From NCBI GenBank assembly GCA_965216035.1, contig CBDCFM010000021.1:1302001-1366000 (forward strand): DNA of 64,000 bases, read 5' to 3'. Below the pieces are notes generated by a model, which saw only the letters and a list, made by a program, of their open reading frames with translations, did no database searches and was not told the DNA's origin. The translations under genes were made by a program, and so were the position numbers. This DNA is from G963664115 sp965216035. Lineage in GTDB: Bacteria > Acidobacteriota > Terriglobia > 20CM-2-55-15. Shown here piece by piece: positions 33,709-43,081 of this stretch (positions within the stretch are counted from its first letter, which is position 1; the number at the start of each line of letters is the position of its first letter).

Positions 33709-34809
33709 TTGGCAGAGTATAAGAGAACAGCTCTTTGCGATCTTCAAATTTCCCAGGGGGCCCGACTGGTTCCCTTCGGAGGTTGGGAACTGCCGGTGGA
33801 GTATTGCGGGATTTCGAATGAGCATCGAGCCGTACGCACGGGGGTCGGCCTTTTCGATGTCAGCCATATGGGGGAATTCTTCGTCCGGGGTCCGGGATCT
33901 CTTGATCTTTTACAACGCGTTACGACCAACGACGCAGCACGGCTCTCCGACGGAGCGGCCCAATATACGACGCTGGTCTCTGAAGAAGGCACCCTCATCG
34001 ACGATTTGCTTCTCTACCGTTTGGCTGGGGACCAGTACATGATGGTCGTCAATGCAGGAAATACAGACTCCGATTTCCACTGGTTACGCACCCAGAACAA
34101 TTTCGACGCACAACTGGAAGACGTCAGTGACCAAACCACTCTTCTCGCGCTCCAGGGACCGCGTGCAGAGGACACGCTGCAAGCGGTGACCGACTCGGAT
34201 TTGTCGGCCGTTGCGCCGTTTCGTTGTATTCACACCCGAGTCGCCGGTGCGGAAGGCATTCTCTCAAGAACCGGATACACGGGCGAGGACGGTTTCGAAT
34301 TCTATTTTTCGAATGCACATGCCGCCACGGTTTGGGAAACCCTTCTCGATGCCGGAAAGGCCTTCAGCATTCTGCCGGCCGGTTTGGGGGCCCGTAACAC
34401 ACTCCGGTTGGAAGCTGGATTGTTGCTTCACGGGACCGACATGGATCGGACGACAACCCCCCTCGAAGCTGGTATAGGATGGGTCGTGAAGCTTGAAAAG
34501 GGAGATTTCATCGGTCGAGAGGCCATCCTCCAGCAGGCGAGGACCGGTATCACTCGAAAGCTGGTTGGTTTTCAGATGCTCGGGCCCCGGATTGCGCGGG
34601 ACGACTACGTGGTTCTTGTTGACGGCCACCCAGTGGGACGGGTCACCAGCGGGGGCCCATCCATTACGTTGAAGAAGAATATCGGTTTGGCGTATATTCC
34701 TGCCGAACATGCGGCCAGTGGAACACGGCTTCAAGTGCAGATTCGCAAACGTGCCTGCGAGGCTGAGGTTGTACCCACCCCATTTTACAGACGGAGAGCG
34801 GCGAAATGA
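33709..34809 (+). CDS. gcvT: glycine cleavage system T protein (aminomethyltransferase)
   Basis: The 366-residue protein starts with TTG (AEYKRTALCDLQISQGARLVPFGGWELPVEY). The folate-binding core has GLFDVSHMGEF and LSRTGYTGEDGFEFYF. The C-terminal part has ARNTLRLEAGLLLHGTDMD. It moves the aminomethyl carbon from lipoyl-H protein to tetrahydrofolate. It leads the gcvT-gcvH-gcvPA-gcvPB operon. A 13-base palindrome AAGAGGACCTCTT (33692-33704) overlaps the SD. I saw no glycine riboswitch in the 214-base leader. Confidence 0.95.
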   Translation: MAEYKRTALCDLQISQGARLVPFGGWELPVEYCGISNEHRAVRTGVGLFDVSHMGEFFVRGPGSLDLLQRVTTNDAARLSDGAAQYTTLVSEEGTLIDDLLLYRLAGDQYMMVVNAGNTDSDFHWLRTQNNFDAQLEDVSDQTTLLALQGPRAEDTLQAVTDSDLSAVAPFRCIHTRVAGAEGILSRTGYTGEDGFEFYFSNAHAATVWETLLDAGKAFSILPAGLGARNTLRLEAGLLLHGTDMDRTTTPLEAGIGWVVKLEKGDFIGREAILQQARTGITRKLVGFQMLGPRIARDDYVVLVDGHPVGRVTSGGPSITLKKNIGLAYIPAEHAASGTRLQVQIRKRACEAEVVPTPFYRRRAAK

Positions 34810-35204
34810 TTCCAGATGATTTGCTCTACTCAAAGGGACACGAGTGGGTCCTTGTCGAAGAGGATGCCGCAACAATAGGCATTACCTCGCACGCCGAACA
34901 GGAGTTGGGCGAGGTTGTTTTTGTCGAGCTGCCGAAGGCGGGGGCTCAGTTTGACGCGAACGAATCTTTTGGTACGGTCGAATCCGTCAAGGCGGTGTCC
35001 GAACTCTTCATGCCGGTTTCCGGCGAGGTTATCGAAGTCAACGCTGAACTCGACAACTCACCTGAACGCGTCAACCAAGACGCCTATGGGAAAGGGTGGA
35101 TGATCCGCATCCGTATCAGTAATCCATCTGAACTCAAGAGCCTGTTTTCAGCCGACGAGTATGCGGAGTACACCTCCGGCCGAGACTCAACACCTGAGGC
35201 GTAG
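34806..35204 (+). CDS. gcvH: glycine cleavage system H protein
   Basis: The 132-residue lipoyl carrier opens with IPDDLLYSKGHEWV. The lipoylated Lys lies in FGTVESVKAVSELFMPVSGEV, followed by NPSELKSLF-type sequence (SNPSELKSL). It shuttles the aminomethyl group between P, T and L proteins. Its ATG overlaps the gcvT stop (ATGA). Length and motif are standard. Confidence 0.95.
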   Translation: MIPDDLLYSKGHEWVLVEEDAATIGITSHAEQELGEVVFVELPKAGAQFDANESFGTVESVKAVSELFMPVSGEVIEVNAELDNSPERVNQDAYGKGWMIRIRISNPSELKSLFSADEYAEYTSGRDSTPEA

Positions 35205-35207
35205 TGA

Positions 35208-36554
35208 TTGCGTTACATCCCGAATTCTCCGAGCGGCAGGCAGGAAATGCTGGCCGAAATCGGTGTCGGTTCGATCGAAGAACTCTTTGCCAGTATTCCC
35301 GATAACTTACGCCTGAAACGGGTTCTGGATCTCCCCCCGGCGATGAGTGAACCGGAATTGCGGGGTTTCTTCGATGCCGCCGCGCGCCGGAACAGCCTCG
35401 ATGCAGCTTCCTTTCTTGGAGCCGGTGTCTATCCGCATTATATCTCCGTTGTCGTGGATGCCCTGATTTCGAGATCTGAGTTTTTCACAGCTTATACCCC
35501 CTATCAGGCTGAAATCGCTCAGGGAACTCTTCAGGCCATTTTTGAATTTCAGACCTACATTACGCAACTGACAGGAATGGACGTTGCTAACGCCTCACTC
35601 TACGACGGAAGCACCGCGTTGGTCGAAGGGATGCTCATGGCACACCGGATCCGCCGAAGAGATCGCTTCCTCATCGCACGATCGGTGCATCCGGAATATC
35701 GTCAAGTCATCGACACCTACACAAAGAGGCTGGGCCTGCGCTTCGATACGATCAATTTTTCCGACAGCGGGCAGATCGACATGAACATGTTGGAGTCCGC
35801 CCTCGACTCTGACGTAGCCGGCGTCATCGTCCAGTCCCCCAACTTCTTCGGTGGCATTGAGGACGTGGGTGCCGTATCGGAGCTGGCGCACGGTCATGGA
35901 GCTCTTTCAATCATCAACGTCTGTGAAGCGATGTCGTTCGGACTCCTCGCTCCACCCGGTTCCCCGGGCCGGGATGGGGCACGTGCTGACATAGTCGTGG
36001 GTGAGGCCCAGTCACTCGGGATTCCGATGAATTTCGGCGGTCCTCACCTGGGATTTATTGCGACCTGCCAGGAATTCTTGAGACAGCTGCCCGGCCGGCT
36101 CGTCGGCATGGGACACGACTCTGAAAATCGGAGGGGCTTTGTTCTAACCCTGGCAACCCGGGAGCAGCACATTCGCCGGGAAAAGGCAACTTCAAACATC
36201 TGTACGAACCAGTCGCTGTGCGCCCTGATGACGACCATCTTCCTGGCCCTCGTCGGTCCAAATGGGCTTCGCGACTGCGCCACTCAGAACGTCCAGAAGA
36301 GCGCATATCTCATGGATCGAATTGCCCGCAATACACCCCATGAAATCCAGTTCTCCGGCCCTCGCTTCAACGAGTTCGTCGTCAGAATCGCTGGGGATTG
36401 CGGGGCGATATACTCGAGAATTGAAAAATCCGGATTGGTCCCCGGGCTGCTCCTGAGCCCCTTCTATCCCGACCTCGAGAACGCGTTGCTGGTATGCGCG
36501 ACAGAAGTTCACACGAAGGAAGATATGGATATGATGGTCGAAGGTATGGCGTGA
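35208..36554 (+). CDS. gcvPA: glycine dehydrogenase (decarboxylating) subunit 1
   Basis: The 448-residue protein starts with TTG (RYIPNSPSGRQEMLAEIGVGSIEELFASIP), a typical GcvPA N-terminus. Further features are FLGAGVYPHYISVVVDAL, FTAYTPYQAEIAQGTLQAIFEFQT and NFGGPHLGFIAT. With subunit 2 it forms the PLP-dependent P protein that decarboxylates glycine. It starts 3 bases after the gcvH stop, and its own stop overlaps the gcvPB ATG. Confidence 0.95.
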   Translation: MRYIPNSPSGRQEMLAEIGVGSIEELFASIPDNLRLKRVLDLPPAMSEPELRGFFDAAARRNSLDAASFLGAGVYPHYISVVVDALISRSEFFTAYTPYQAEIAQGTLQAIFEFQTYITQLTGMDVANASLYDGSTALVEGMLMAHRIRRRDRFLIARSVHPEYRQVIDTYTKRLGLRFDTINFSDSGQIDMNMLESALDSDVAGVIVQSPNFFGGIEDVGAVSELAHGHGALSIINVCEAMSFGLLAPPGSPGRDGARADIVVGEAQSLGIPMNFGGPHLGFIATCQEFLRQLPGRLVGMGHDSENRRGFVLTLATREQHIRREKATSNICTNQSLCALMTTIFLALVGPNGLRDCATQNVQKSAYLMDRIARNTPHEIQFSGPRFNEFVVRIAGDCGAIYSRIEKSGLVPGLLLSPFYPDLENALLVCATEVHTKEDMDMMVEGMA

Positions 36555-38053
36555 TGCCCAGAGAGAATAGAGCAGGGTCGCATATCAGTTTGAACGAACC
36601 GCTCCTCTTCGAAGAGGGTTCGCCCGGTCGACGGGGATACGACCTTCCCGTGCTCGATATCCCGGAGCTTGAGATGGACACGCTCATCCCATCCGAATTG
36701 CGCCGCAAGGATATCGAGGGCATGCCGGAACTGAGCGAAAGCGACGTCGTGCGCCACTTCACACGCCTGTCGACATGGAACTACAGCATCGATCTGGGTT
36801 TGTATCCGCTGGGTTCCTGCACGATGAAGTACAACCCCCGGATCCACGAATTTCTCGCGCGGCTGAATGGGTTTATGGCAGCGCACCCCTACATGCCGCC
36901 GGAGTCGGTTCAGGGTGCACTCCACATCCAAAAAACCCTCGAAGACAGTCTGGCCGAAATTACGGGCATGCAAGCCGTCACCTTACAACCGGCGGCTGGG
37001 GCGCACGGTGAGCTGACGGGCCTCCTGATGATCCGGGCCTATCACGAGGCTCAGGGAAATCCCCGGAGGACTATCCTCGTCCCGGATTCCGCCCACGGTA
37101 CAAATCCGGCCAGTGTCTCCATCTCTGGATATCAGTCTCGTGGAGTTAAGAGCGGCGCCGACGGAACCCTCGATCTGGCACATCTGGAAACTCTGATCGA
37201 TGACGATGTGGCCGGCATCATGATCACGAATCCCAATACGTTGGGACTTTTTGAAAGCGAAATCGAAAGAATCACAGCCCTGCTGCACGCCACCGGTGCG
37301 TTGGTTTATATGGATGGTGCAAACCTGAACGCCATAATGGGGATCACCCGCCCGGGAGATTTCGGGGTTGACGTGTTACATCTCAACCTTCACAAAACTT
37401 TTACGACACCTCATGGCGGCGGCGGTCCCGGGAGCGGTCCCGTTGCTGTAGGGGCCCGGTTGGAGCCTTTCTTGCCGCATCCGGTAATTGTCAGACGCGA
37501 GGACTCTACGTATGGCTTTGATCCGGACCGTCCCAAGTCAATCGGAAGGGTCAAGGCATTCGCTGGCCAGTTCGGCATGCATGTGCGGGCCCTGGCTTAT
37601 ATCCTGGCCAACGGAGGCGAAGGACTGCGCGAAGTGTCGGACACAGCGGTGCTGAATGCCAACTATATACGGGCGAAGCTGGAGGGCCGGTATCATCTGC
37701 CCTATCCCGGACGATCGCTACACGAGGTCGTGTTTTCTGACCGCCTTCAGATGAAAAGAGGCGTTCAGGTCGGCGATATCGGAAAGAGGCTGATGGACTA
37801 CGGATTCCACCCACCTACGGTTTCGTTTCCACTGATCGTTTCCGGTGCCATCATGATCGAGCCGACGGAAACCGAAAGCAAGCAGGAGTTGGATGCGTTC
37901 ATAGAAGCAATGCTTCAAATTGCCGACGAAGTGGAGACCGACCCCCAGAAGGTCAAGACGGCGCCCCATCACACACGGATAGGACGCATAGACGAAGCAG
38001 GGGCGGCACGGAAACCCGTTCTGCGCTGGCAACCGGGCCTCGAAGATAAATGA
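36554..38053 (+). CDS. gcvPB: glycine dehydrogenase (decarboxylating) subunit 2
   Basis: The 499-residue subunit carries the PLP lysine in LNLHKTFTTPHGGGGPGSGPV. It also has LGSCTMKYNPR, PAAGAHGELTGLLMIRAYH and PDSAHGTNPASV. I chose ATG 36554, which overlaps the gcvPA stop (TGATG), over an upstream in-frame start at 36494. The four-gene operon gives all of the glycine cleavage complex except the L protein (dihydrolipoyl dehydrogenase), which must be elsewhere. Confidence 0.95.
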   Translation: MPRENRAGSHISLNEPLLFEEGSPGRRGYDLPVLDIPELEMDTLIPSELRRKDIEGMPELSESDVVRHFTRLSTWNYSIDLGLYPLGSCTMKYNPRIHEFLARLNGFMAAHPYMPPESVQGALHIQKTLEDSLAEITGMQAVTLQPAAGAHGELTGLLMIRAYHEAQGNPRRTILVPDSAHGTNPASVSISGYQSRGVKSGADGTLDLAHLETLIDDDVAGIMITNPNTLGLFESEIERITALLHATGALVYMDGANLNAIMGITRPGDFGVDVLHLNLHKTFTTPHGGGGPGSGPVAVGARLEPFLPHPVIVRREDSTYGFDPDRPKSIGRVKAFAGQFGMHVRALAYILANGGEGLREVSDTAVLNANYIRAKLEGRYHLPYPGRSLHEVVFSDRLQMKRGVQVGDIGKRLMDYGFHPPTVSFPLIVSGAIMIEPTETESKQELDAFIEAMLQIADEVETDPQKVKTAPHHTRIGRIDEAGAARKPVLRWQPGLEDK

Positions 38054-38466
38054 ACGGGTTCTGAACCTCCACCCTGAAAATCTCTCTGCATCGTGACTCG
38101 GTTTCAACCCCTCAGGGCCCTCACTGCGGGCTGGGGTGCACGACAGGATTTTGAGAACAGGCTATGTTAACGATGAGCCGGTCATCGGGTGACTAGCCTG
38201 CCGATCCGATTGTTTTACTTAGACTATCGCCTCGGCTTCCGCCTCGTTGATCACCCGCACGGGGGAAGGGTGCGGGTCCCATAGGGAAGCATGAAGGTGG
38301 GAGCGAGACTTATCGGGCCCGCAATCCGGAGACTGCGGGCGGCGAAAGTCGCTCGGTCAGGATGACCGTTTGAGCGACCGCTGCAAGTCTTGCGCGTTCA
38401 GCCACGGACTCCGCCCCCAGGGTGGGCTGTAACCATTTGACTTTGCAATACGGTAGAAGAGAAAGT
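38054..38466. other. 413-base region after gcvPB with REP-like hairpin and further stem-loops
   Basis: No gene is visible. The stretch holds a REP-like hairpin (38229-38280). A stem CCCGCA/TGCGGG lies at 38318-38339. A longer hairpin at about 38340-38381 has GTCGCTC pairing with GAGCGAC and GGTCA pairing with TGACC around a GGA triloop. The last part is the leader of the spermidine-synthase-like gene. I do not recognise a known riboswitch. Confidence 0.6.
38229..38280 (+). repeat. REP-like hairpin, copy 1
   Basis: A head CGCCTCGGCTTCCGCCTCGT is followed by TGATC and the perfect 8-bp stem ACCCGCAC/GTGCGGGT (38253-38260, 38270-38277). Copies with the same head, stem and trailing TCC lie at 49116-49168 and, inverted, at 56588-56632. 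Confidence 0.75.
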
Positions 38467-40935
38467 ATGCAGGAGTTTGAAGTACCCGCCGTTGAGGAAA
38501 ACCCATTGTCCGAATCACAGTCAGACAGAAAGTTACTGCCTCTGCTGCTCGTTTTGTTTGTCGGTAGCGGATGTGCCGCACTGATCTACGAGGTGGTCTG
38601 GTTCCAGCTGCTGTCGCTCGTTATCGGCGCATCGTCTGTGTCCCTCGGAGTACTCCTGGGCACCTTTATGGGTGGCATGTGCCTGGGAAGCCTCCTCCTT
38701 CCCCGCCTGATTTCCCCCAAGCACCATCCTTTACGCGTCTACGCACTGATGGAACTGGGCATCGGCGTGATTGGCGCGATCATTCTCTTCGCGATGCCTT
38801 TCATCGGTGGAGTTTACACTGCGTGGGCAGGATCGGGCACGCTGGGCATGTCCGTGCGAACCCTTATAGCGGCCATCTGCCTCCTACCGCCCACGATCCT
38901 GATGGGCGCCACGCTCCCGGCGATCGCACGCTGGGTCAAATCGACTCCCTTCGGCGTCTCTTGGCTCGGCTTCTTCTACGGCGGTAATATTGCCGGAGCG
39001 GTTGCGGGGAGTCTGCTGGCGGGCTTCTACCTGTTGCGTATCTACGACGTGGCCGTCGCAACGTTCGTCGCCGCGACGATCAATATCGCAGTGGCCGGGC
39101 TGAGTTTGATTTTCGCGAAGCTGACCCCCTATGAAGCGGATCCCTCCCTCGAGTTCAGCCCTGCCAGACCCCGGACGGATTGGTCCGTATATGTCGCGAT
39201 CGCACTGTCGGGCATGACTGCCCTAGCGGCCGAAGTGATCTGGACACGTAATCTTTCCATCCTGTTCGGCGCTACCGCATACACGTTTGCACTGATACTG
39301 GCGATCTTCCTGTTGGGGCTCGGCATCGGCAGCAGCCTGGGCTCTTTTTTGGCCCGGACGCCTAAGGATCCACGGACAGCTTTGGGAGTATGTCAGTTGC
39401 TCCTGTGTGTGGGAATCGCCTGGGCGACATCTTCCATCGCCAGATTCCTGCCGTATTGGCCTCTCGATGTGACGCTTGAGTCCACTCCCTGGGTAACGCT
39501 TCAGTTGGACCTCATCCGGACCATTTGGACGCTGTTGCCTCCCGCCATACTCTGGGGAGCTAGCTTTCCGCTCGCGCTGGCAGCCCTCGCCCAACGGGGA
39601 CGCGATCCCGGTCGACTTGTGGGCGGACTCTACGCGGCCAACACGGTGGGAGCAATCATGGGATCCCTGGGCGCCAGTTTCATCCTGGTGGTCGCACTGG
39701 GGAGCCAGCATGCGCAGCAGCTCCTGATTTTCGCTTCTGCCGTGTCGGGACTGCTGATGCTGCGACCGGCAACGCTGGCACGGCTCCGGGGAGCCGGCTT
39801 CCCTTTCCGAAAATTAGCAGCCGCGGTCACTGTTGTCCTAGCGGCCGTCGCACTGATCGCCAGTGTGCCGGCCATTCCAGGTGAGTTCGTGGCGTATGGC
39901 CGCTTCTTGCCGACTCGGGGCGCGGGTACGGAGGTGATCTACATGGGCGAAGGCCTGACGGCCTCGGTCGCGGTGACGCGTCATCCGAGTGGCATCCTCA
40001 ACTACCACAACGCCGGCAAGGTCCAGGCCTCGAGCTACGCGCCTGACATGCGACTTCAACGAATGCTCGGGCACCTGGTCACGCTCGCTCCGGAGAACAA
40101 TAACTCTTTCTTGGTGATCGGCCTGGGGGCCGGCGTGACTGCCGGAGCCGTCAGTATTGACCCCCAGGCTGAACGCGTCGTCATTGCCGAGATCGAACCA
40201 CTCGTTCCTGCAGTAGTCTCCGAATACTTTGGGGAGTACAACTTTGACGTTGTCGCAAATCCGAAAGTCGATATCCACATTGACGATGGGCGTCACTTTC
40301 TACTGACGACGGATGAGAAGTTCGACGGGATAACCTCCGATCCCCTCGATCCCTGGGTCAAAGGTGCGGCCGCTCTCTATACCGAAGAGTTCTGGACACT
40401 GGTCAAGCTGCATCTCAATCCGGGGGGTGTCGTGACCGTCTTCGTCCAACTTTACGAAAGCACGGAAGAAGCGGTGAAAACTGAAATCGCCACGTTTCTG
40501 AAGGTCTTTCCGAACGGTGCAGTATTCGCGAATAATATCGGTGGCCAGGGCTATGACGTGGTCCTTTTCGGACAGGCCGCACCCTCGTTCTCGATCGATG
40601 TCGGGCGCATGGATCTCCGTCTGCAGAGTCCAGAATACGCGCAGGTTTCAGCATCCCTCCGCGAGGTCGGGTTCGCGTCCGTCTTCGATCTGCTGGGAAC
40701 CTATTCAGGTCAAATCGGCGACCTTTCCGGCTGGCTCGAAGACGCGCCCATCAATCGCGACCGCAACCTCCGTTTGCAGTACCTGGCTGGAATGGGCTTG
40801 AACCTGTATCGTGCGGATGTCATTTTTGGAAACATGGTGGCGGGCGGCGTGCGCTTTCCGCAGCAACTGTTCACTGGCCCCGTGGCGGCGTTGGAGGAAC
40901 TGGAGCGAATCGTTCGGCTTCGCGTGGGCCCCTGA
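38467..40935 (+). CDS. fused membrane-domain/spermidine-synthase-like protein
   Basis: The protein of about 822 residues has two blocks of membrane helices (roughly 20-230 and 250-500). Each starts with the AALIYEVVW/ALAAEVIWTRNLSILFG type motif of this family. A C-terminal Rossmann methyltransferase-like domain follows, like spermidine synthase (SFLVIGLGAGVTAGAV, VVIAEIEPLVPAVVSEYF, IDDGRHFLLTTDEKFDGITSDPLDPWVKGAAALYTEEFW). Family members are membrane-bound aminopropyltransferase-like proteins of unproven substrate. The start is ATG 38467. It is a single gene that converges on the moaD-moaE gene. Confidence 0.85.
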   Translation: MQEFEVPAVEENPLSESQSDRKLLPLLLVLFVGSGCAALIYEVVWFQLLSLVIGASSVSLGVLLGTFMGGMCLGSLLLPRLISPKHHPLRVYALMELGIGVIGAIILFAMPFIGGVYTAWAGSGTLGMSVRTLIAAICLLPPTILMGATLPAIARWVKSTPFGVSWLGFFYGGNIAGAVAGSLLAGFYLLRIYDVAVATFVAATINIAVAGLSLIFAKLTPYEADPSLEFSPARPRTDWSVYVAIALSGMTALAAEVIWTRNLSILFGATAYTFALILAIFLLGLGIGSSLGSFLARTPKDPRTALGVCQLLLCVGIAWATSSIARFLPYWPLDVTLESTPWVTLQLDLIRTIWTLLPPAILWGASFPLALAALAQRGRDPGRLVGGLYAANTVGAIMGSLGASFILVVALGSQHAQQLLIFASAVSGLLMLRPATLARLRGAGFPFRKLAAAVTVVLAAVALIASVPAIPGEFVAYGRFLPTRGAGTEVIYMGEGLTASVAVTRHPSGILNYHNAGKVQASSYAPDMRLQRMLGHLVTLAPENNNSFLVIGLGAGVTAGAVSIDPQAERVVIAEIEPLVPAVVSEYFGEYNFDVVANPKVDIHIDDGRHFLLTTDEKFDGITSDPLDPWVKGAAALYTEEFWTLVKLHLNPGGVVTVFVQLYESTEEAVKTEIATFLKVFPNGAVFANNIGGQGYDVVLFGQAAPSFSIDVGRMDLRLQSPEYAQVSASLREVGFASVFDLLGTYSGQIGDLSGWLEDAPINRDRNLRLQYLAGMGLNLYRADVIFGNMVAGGVRFPQQLFTGPVAALEELERIVRLRVGP

Positions 40936-40989
40936 TCACACAGTCTCTGAACAACGATCCCGTACCTTTCCGACTGTCCGCATCCCCCA

Positions 40990-41685
40990 TCAGCCCTGGC
41001 CTTCCACCCACACTTCCCCGTCTTCGAAATGCTCTTTCTTCCATATGGGAACGATCTTCTTGAGACGGTCGATCGCGTAGTGACAGGCGTCGAATGCGGC
41101 GCGGCGATGGGCCGACGTCACGATCACCGCTACGGACGCTTCACCGATTTCCAGCCGACCCAAGCGATGCACGATACCGATGGAATCGATGTCCCAGAGG
41201 TTCCGGACGAGTTGACCGATCTCCTCCAGCTTCTTCAGGGCCATCCCTTCATAGGCTTCGTAGCTCAGGTACCGGGTCGATTTCCCTTTCGACTGATTTC
41301 TCACCACGCCCTCAAAGACACAGATCGCACCATCCGCATCACGCAACAATTCGCGGGAAATCTTCCCGGCATCGATACGGTCATGAGTGATTTCGTAAAA
41401 CTCGTGCGGGCGGGTGCGTCTTAGAGAGTGACCCGACACGTCCCCCCCACTCACGGGTGGGAATATGGCGATTTCGTCTCCCGCCCTGACGGTGTGGCCC
41501 GTGTCGGCGTACTCTTCATTTACAGCGGTCAGGAGAAGGGATCGATAGTCCTTGAGACCGGGATAAATCTCTTCGAGCCGTTCGAGCACCTCTCCCAAGG
41601 TGGTGTCAACACCAACATCGAGAGTGAGCTGTTTGGACCCGACAACATCCACCAGCGACGCAAACAAGAGAACGCTAACCTGCAC
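40990..41685 (-). CDS. MoaD-MoaE fusion, molybdopterin synthase
   Basis: Residues 1-85 are a MoaD-like ubiquitin fold (QVSVLLFASLVDVVGSK ... AIFPPVSGGD), but the C-terminal GG is not free because the chain continues. Residues 95-231 are MoaE: DGAICVFEGVVRNQSKGKSTRYLSYEAYEGMALKKLEEI, VHRLGRLEIGEASVAVIVTSAHRRAAFDACHYAIDRLK and PIWKKEHFEDG. Molybdopterin synthase converts cPMP to molybdopterin with sulfur carried on MoaD. The GTG at 41685 fits MoaD starts; a GTG at 41697 and an ATG at 41733 are alternatives. No other moa gene is nearby. Confidence 0.88.
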   Translation of the reverse strand: MQVSVLLFASLVDVVGSKQLTLDVGVDTTLGEVLERLEEIYPGLKDYRSLLLTAVNEEYADTGHTVRAGDEIAIFPPVSGGDVSGHSLRRTRPHEFYEITHDRIDAGKISRELLRDADGAICVFEGVVRNQSKGKSTRYLSYEAYEGMALKKLEEIGQLVRNLWDIDSIGIVHRLGRLEIGEASVAVIVTSAHRRAAFDACHYAIDRLKKIVPIWKKEHFEDGEVWVEGQG

Positions 41686-41830
41686 CGGACCCCTCACCGT
41701 GTAGCCGGACGTTGAAATAGCCTGTCGCAGCATTTGAACCGTGCAATCAAGAAGCTTTCCAGTAGCGATCAGACGCGTGCGGCCCGAATTGGATTGGATG
41801 ATATCACAACGTGATAGACTCGTATTCTTG

Positions 41831-42415
41831 ATGAAATACACGGTTTCTACGGCACTGATCACCTCTCTCCTGGCTACGCTGAACGGCTGCGGTCCGGGTT
41901 TGTCGGCGCGGAACGCGCGCTCCCAGATTGCAAGTCTCGGTGTGGCAGAAATGGTACCGTCAGACGTTGCAATCGAACGGGTCGTCGCACAGACCGGAGA
42001 CCGTGTGATTGCCGAAACCACCGTCAGGATGGCCTTTCAATTCGAGAGAGAACCTGACGGTGACTGGCAGATCGTATCGGCTCGGCTGGGCGACCGCCAG
42101 TGGGTGGACGTCAGTGCATTCATTGAAGCTCTGGAATCTCAGTTTGAGGACCAAACCACTGAGGCGATGGAGAAGTTGGCGTCCGGCGTAGAGACCTACC
42201 GCGATGAAAACGGAGGTCTGCCCGAGATCACTCCGGAGGGCTACCTTTCAGATGTCCTGCATCCTTTGTTCATGCCGGAGTTGGTCCGGGACGATGCCTG
42301 GGGAAGCGCCATTCGCTATGAGCAGGAAAACGGAACCTATCAGCTCCGTTCCTCAGGGCCGGATGGCGTGGTGGGCAGTGGGGACGACTTGCTGGTCAAC
42401 CCCACACCGAAGTGA
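41831..42415 (+). CDS. putative lipoprotein with a GspG-like C-terminal region
   Basis: The 194-residue protein begins MKYTVSTALITSLLATLNGC, a lipoprotein signal. After a mixed alpha/beta middle (REPDGDWQIVSARLGDRQWVDVSAFIEALE), the C-terminus reads LSDVLHPLFMPELVRDDAWGSAIRYEQENGTYQLRSSGPDGVVGSGDDLL. The final part resembles the calcium-binding end of type II secretion pseudopilin GspG (DPWG ... LxSxGxDGxxGxxDD). It has no prepilin leader. The function is unknown. It lies 41 bases before ribA. Confidence 0.68.
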   Translation: MKYTVSTALITSLLATLNGCGPGLSARNARSQIASLGVAEMVPSDVAIERVVAQTGDRVIAETTVRMAFQFEREPDGDWQIVSARLGDRQWVDVSAFIEALESQFEDQTTEAMEKLASGVETYRDENGGLPEITPEGYLSDVLHPLFMPELVRDDAWGSAIRYEQENGTYQLRSSGPDGVVGSGDDLLVNPTPK

Positions 42416-42444
42416 GCGCAAACACGATCCTTTCAACGTGCTAA

Positions 42445-42450
42445 TATAAT
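42445..42450 (+). promoter_or_regulatory. -10 box immediately before ribA
   Basis: A TATAAT ends 6 bases before the ribA ATG at 42457 and no SD is seen. This geometry would start transcription at or next to the ATG, giving a leaderless mRNA. No good -35 is present. Confidence 0.35.
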
Positions 42451-42456
42451 TTTCCT

Positions 42457-43050
42457 ATGGCTATTCGTAAAGTGGCGGAAGCCGCGCTGCCGACGAAATT
42501 TGGGTCGTTCCGAATATTTGGATTCGAGGACGATACCGCCACCGAAACCATCGTTGCCCTGGTCATGGGCACTCCGTGGACCCGACCGCCGGCACTGGTC
42601 CGTATCCACTCCCAATGTCTTACCGGTGAGAACTTCTTCTCATCACGGTGCGACTGCGGCGACCAACTGGAACTCGCTCTTCAAACAATCTCGGAAGAGG
42701 GTGAGGGTATGCTGATTTATCAGCACGCTGAAGGTCGAGGAATCGGACTGATGAACAAACTCCTGGCCTACGAGCTGCAGGACTCCGGCCGGGACACTGT
42801 CGAAGCCAATCATCAGCTGGGGTTTGATGCGGATGTGCGATCGTACACGCTGTGCGCAGCCGTTTTGAACGAGTTCGATATCCGAAACATCCGACTGATG
42901 TCCAATAATCCGCGCAAGGTTGAGGCCCTGGAAAAGGCCGGCATCGAACAGGTCGAGCGGGTATCTCTCGAAATCCCTCCTTCACTCACCACCGAACATT
43001 ATCTGCGGACGAAAAAAGATAAGCTGGGTCACCTGTTGCGCCAGGTGTAG
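42457..43050 (+). CDS. ribA: GTP cyclohydrolase II
   Basis: The 197-residue enzyme has the zinc motif C-x10-C-x-C (SQCLTGENFFSSRCDCGDQLE). GTP-binding segments YQHAEGRGIGLMNKLLAYELQD and IRLMSNNPRKVEALEKAGI follow. It opens GTP to the first riboflavin intermediate. It is a stand-alone RibA without the RibB (DHBP synthase) domain seen in many bacteria. No riboflavin neighbours are in the window and no FMN riboswitch precedes it. Confidence 0.94.
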   Translation: MAIRKVAEAALPTKFGSFRIFGFEDDTATETIVALVMGTPWTRPPALVRIHSQCLTGENFFSSRCDCGDQLELALQTISEEGEGMLIYQHAEGRGIGLMNKLLAYELQDSGRDTVEANHQLGFDADVRSYTLCAAVLNEFDIRNIRLMSNNPRKVEALEKAGIEQVERVSLEIPPSLTTEHYLRTKKDKLGHLLRQV

Positions 43051-43081
43051 ATCCCAACCGCGCAAAACAGCCTCGCTACTA

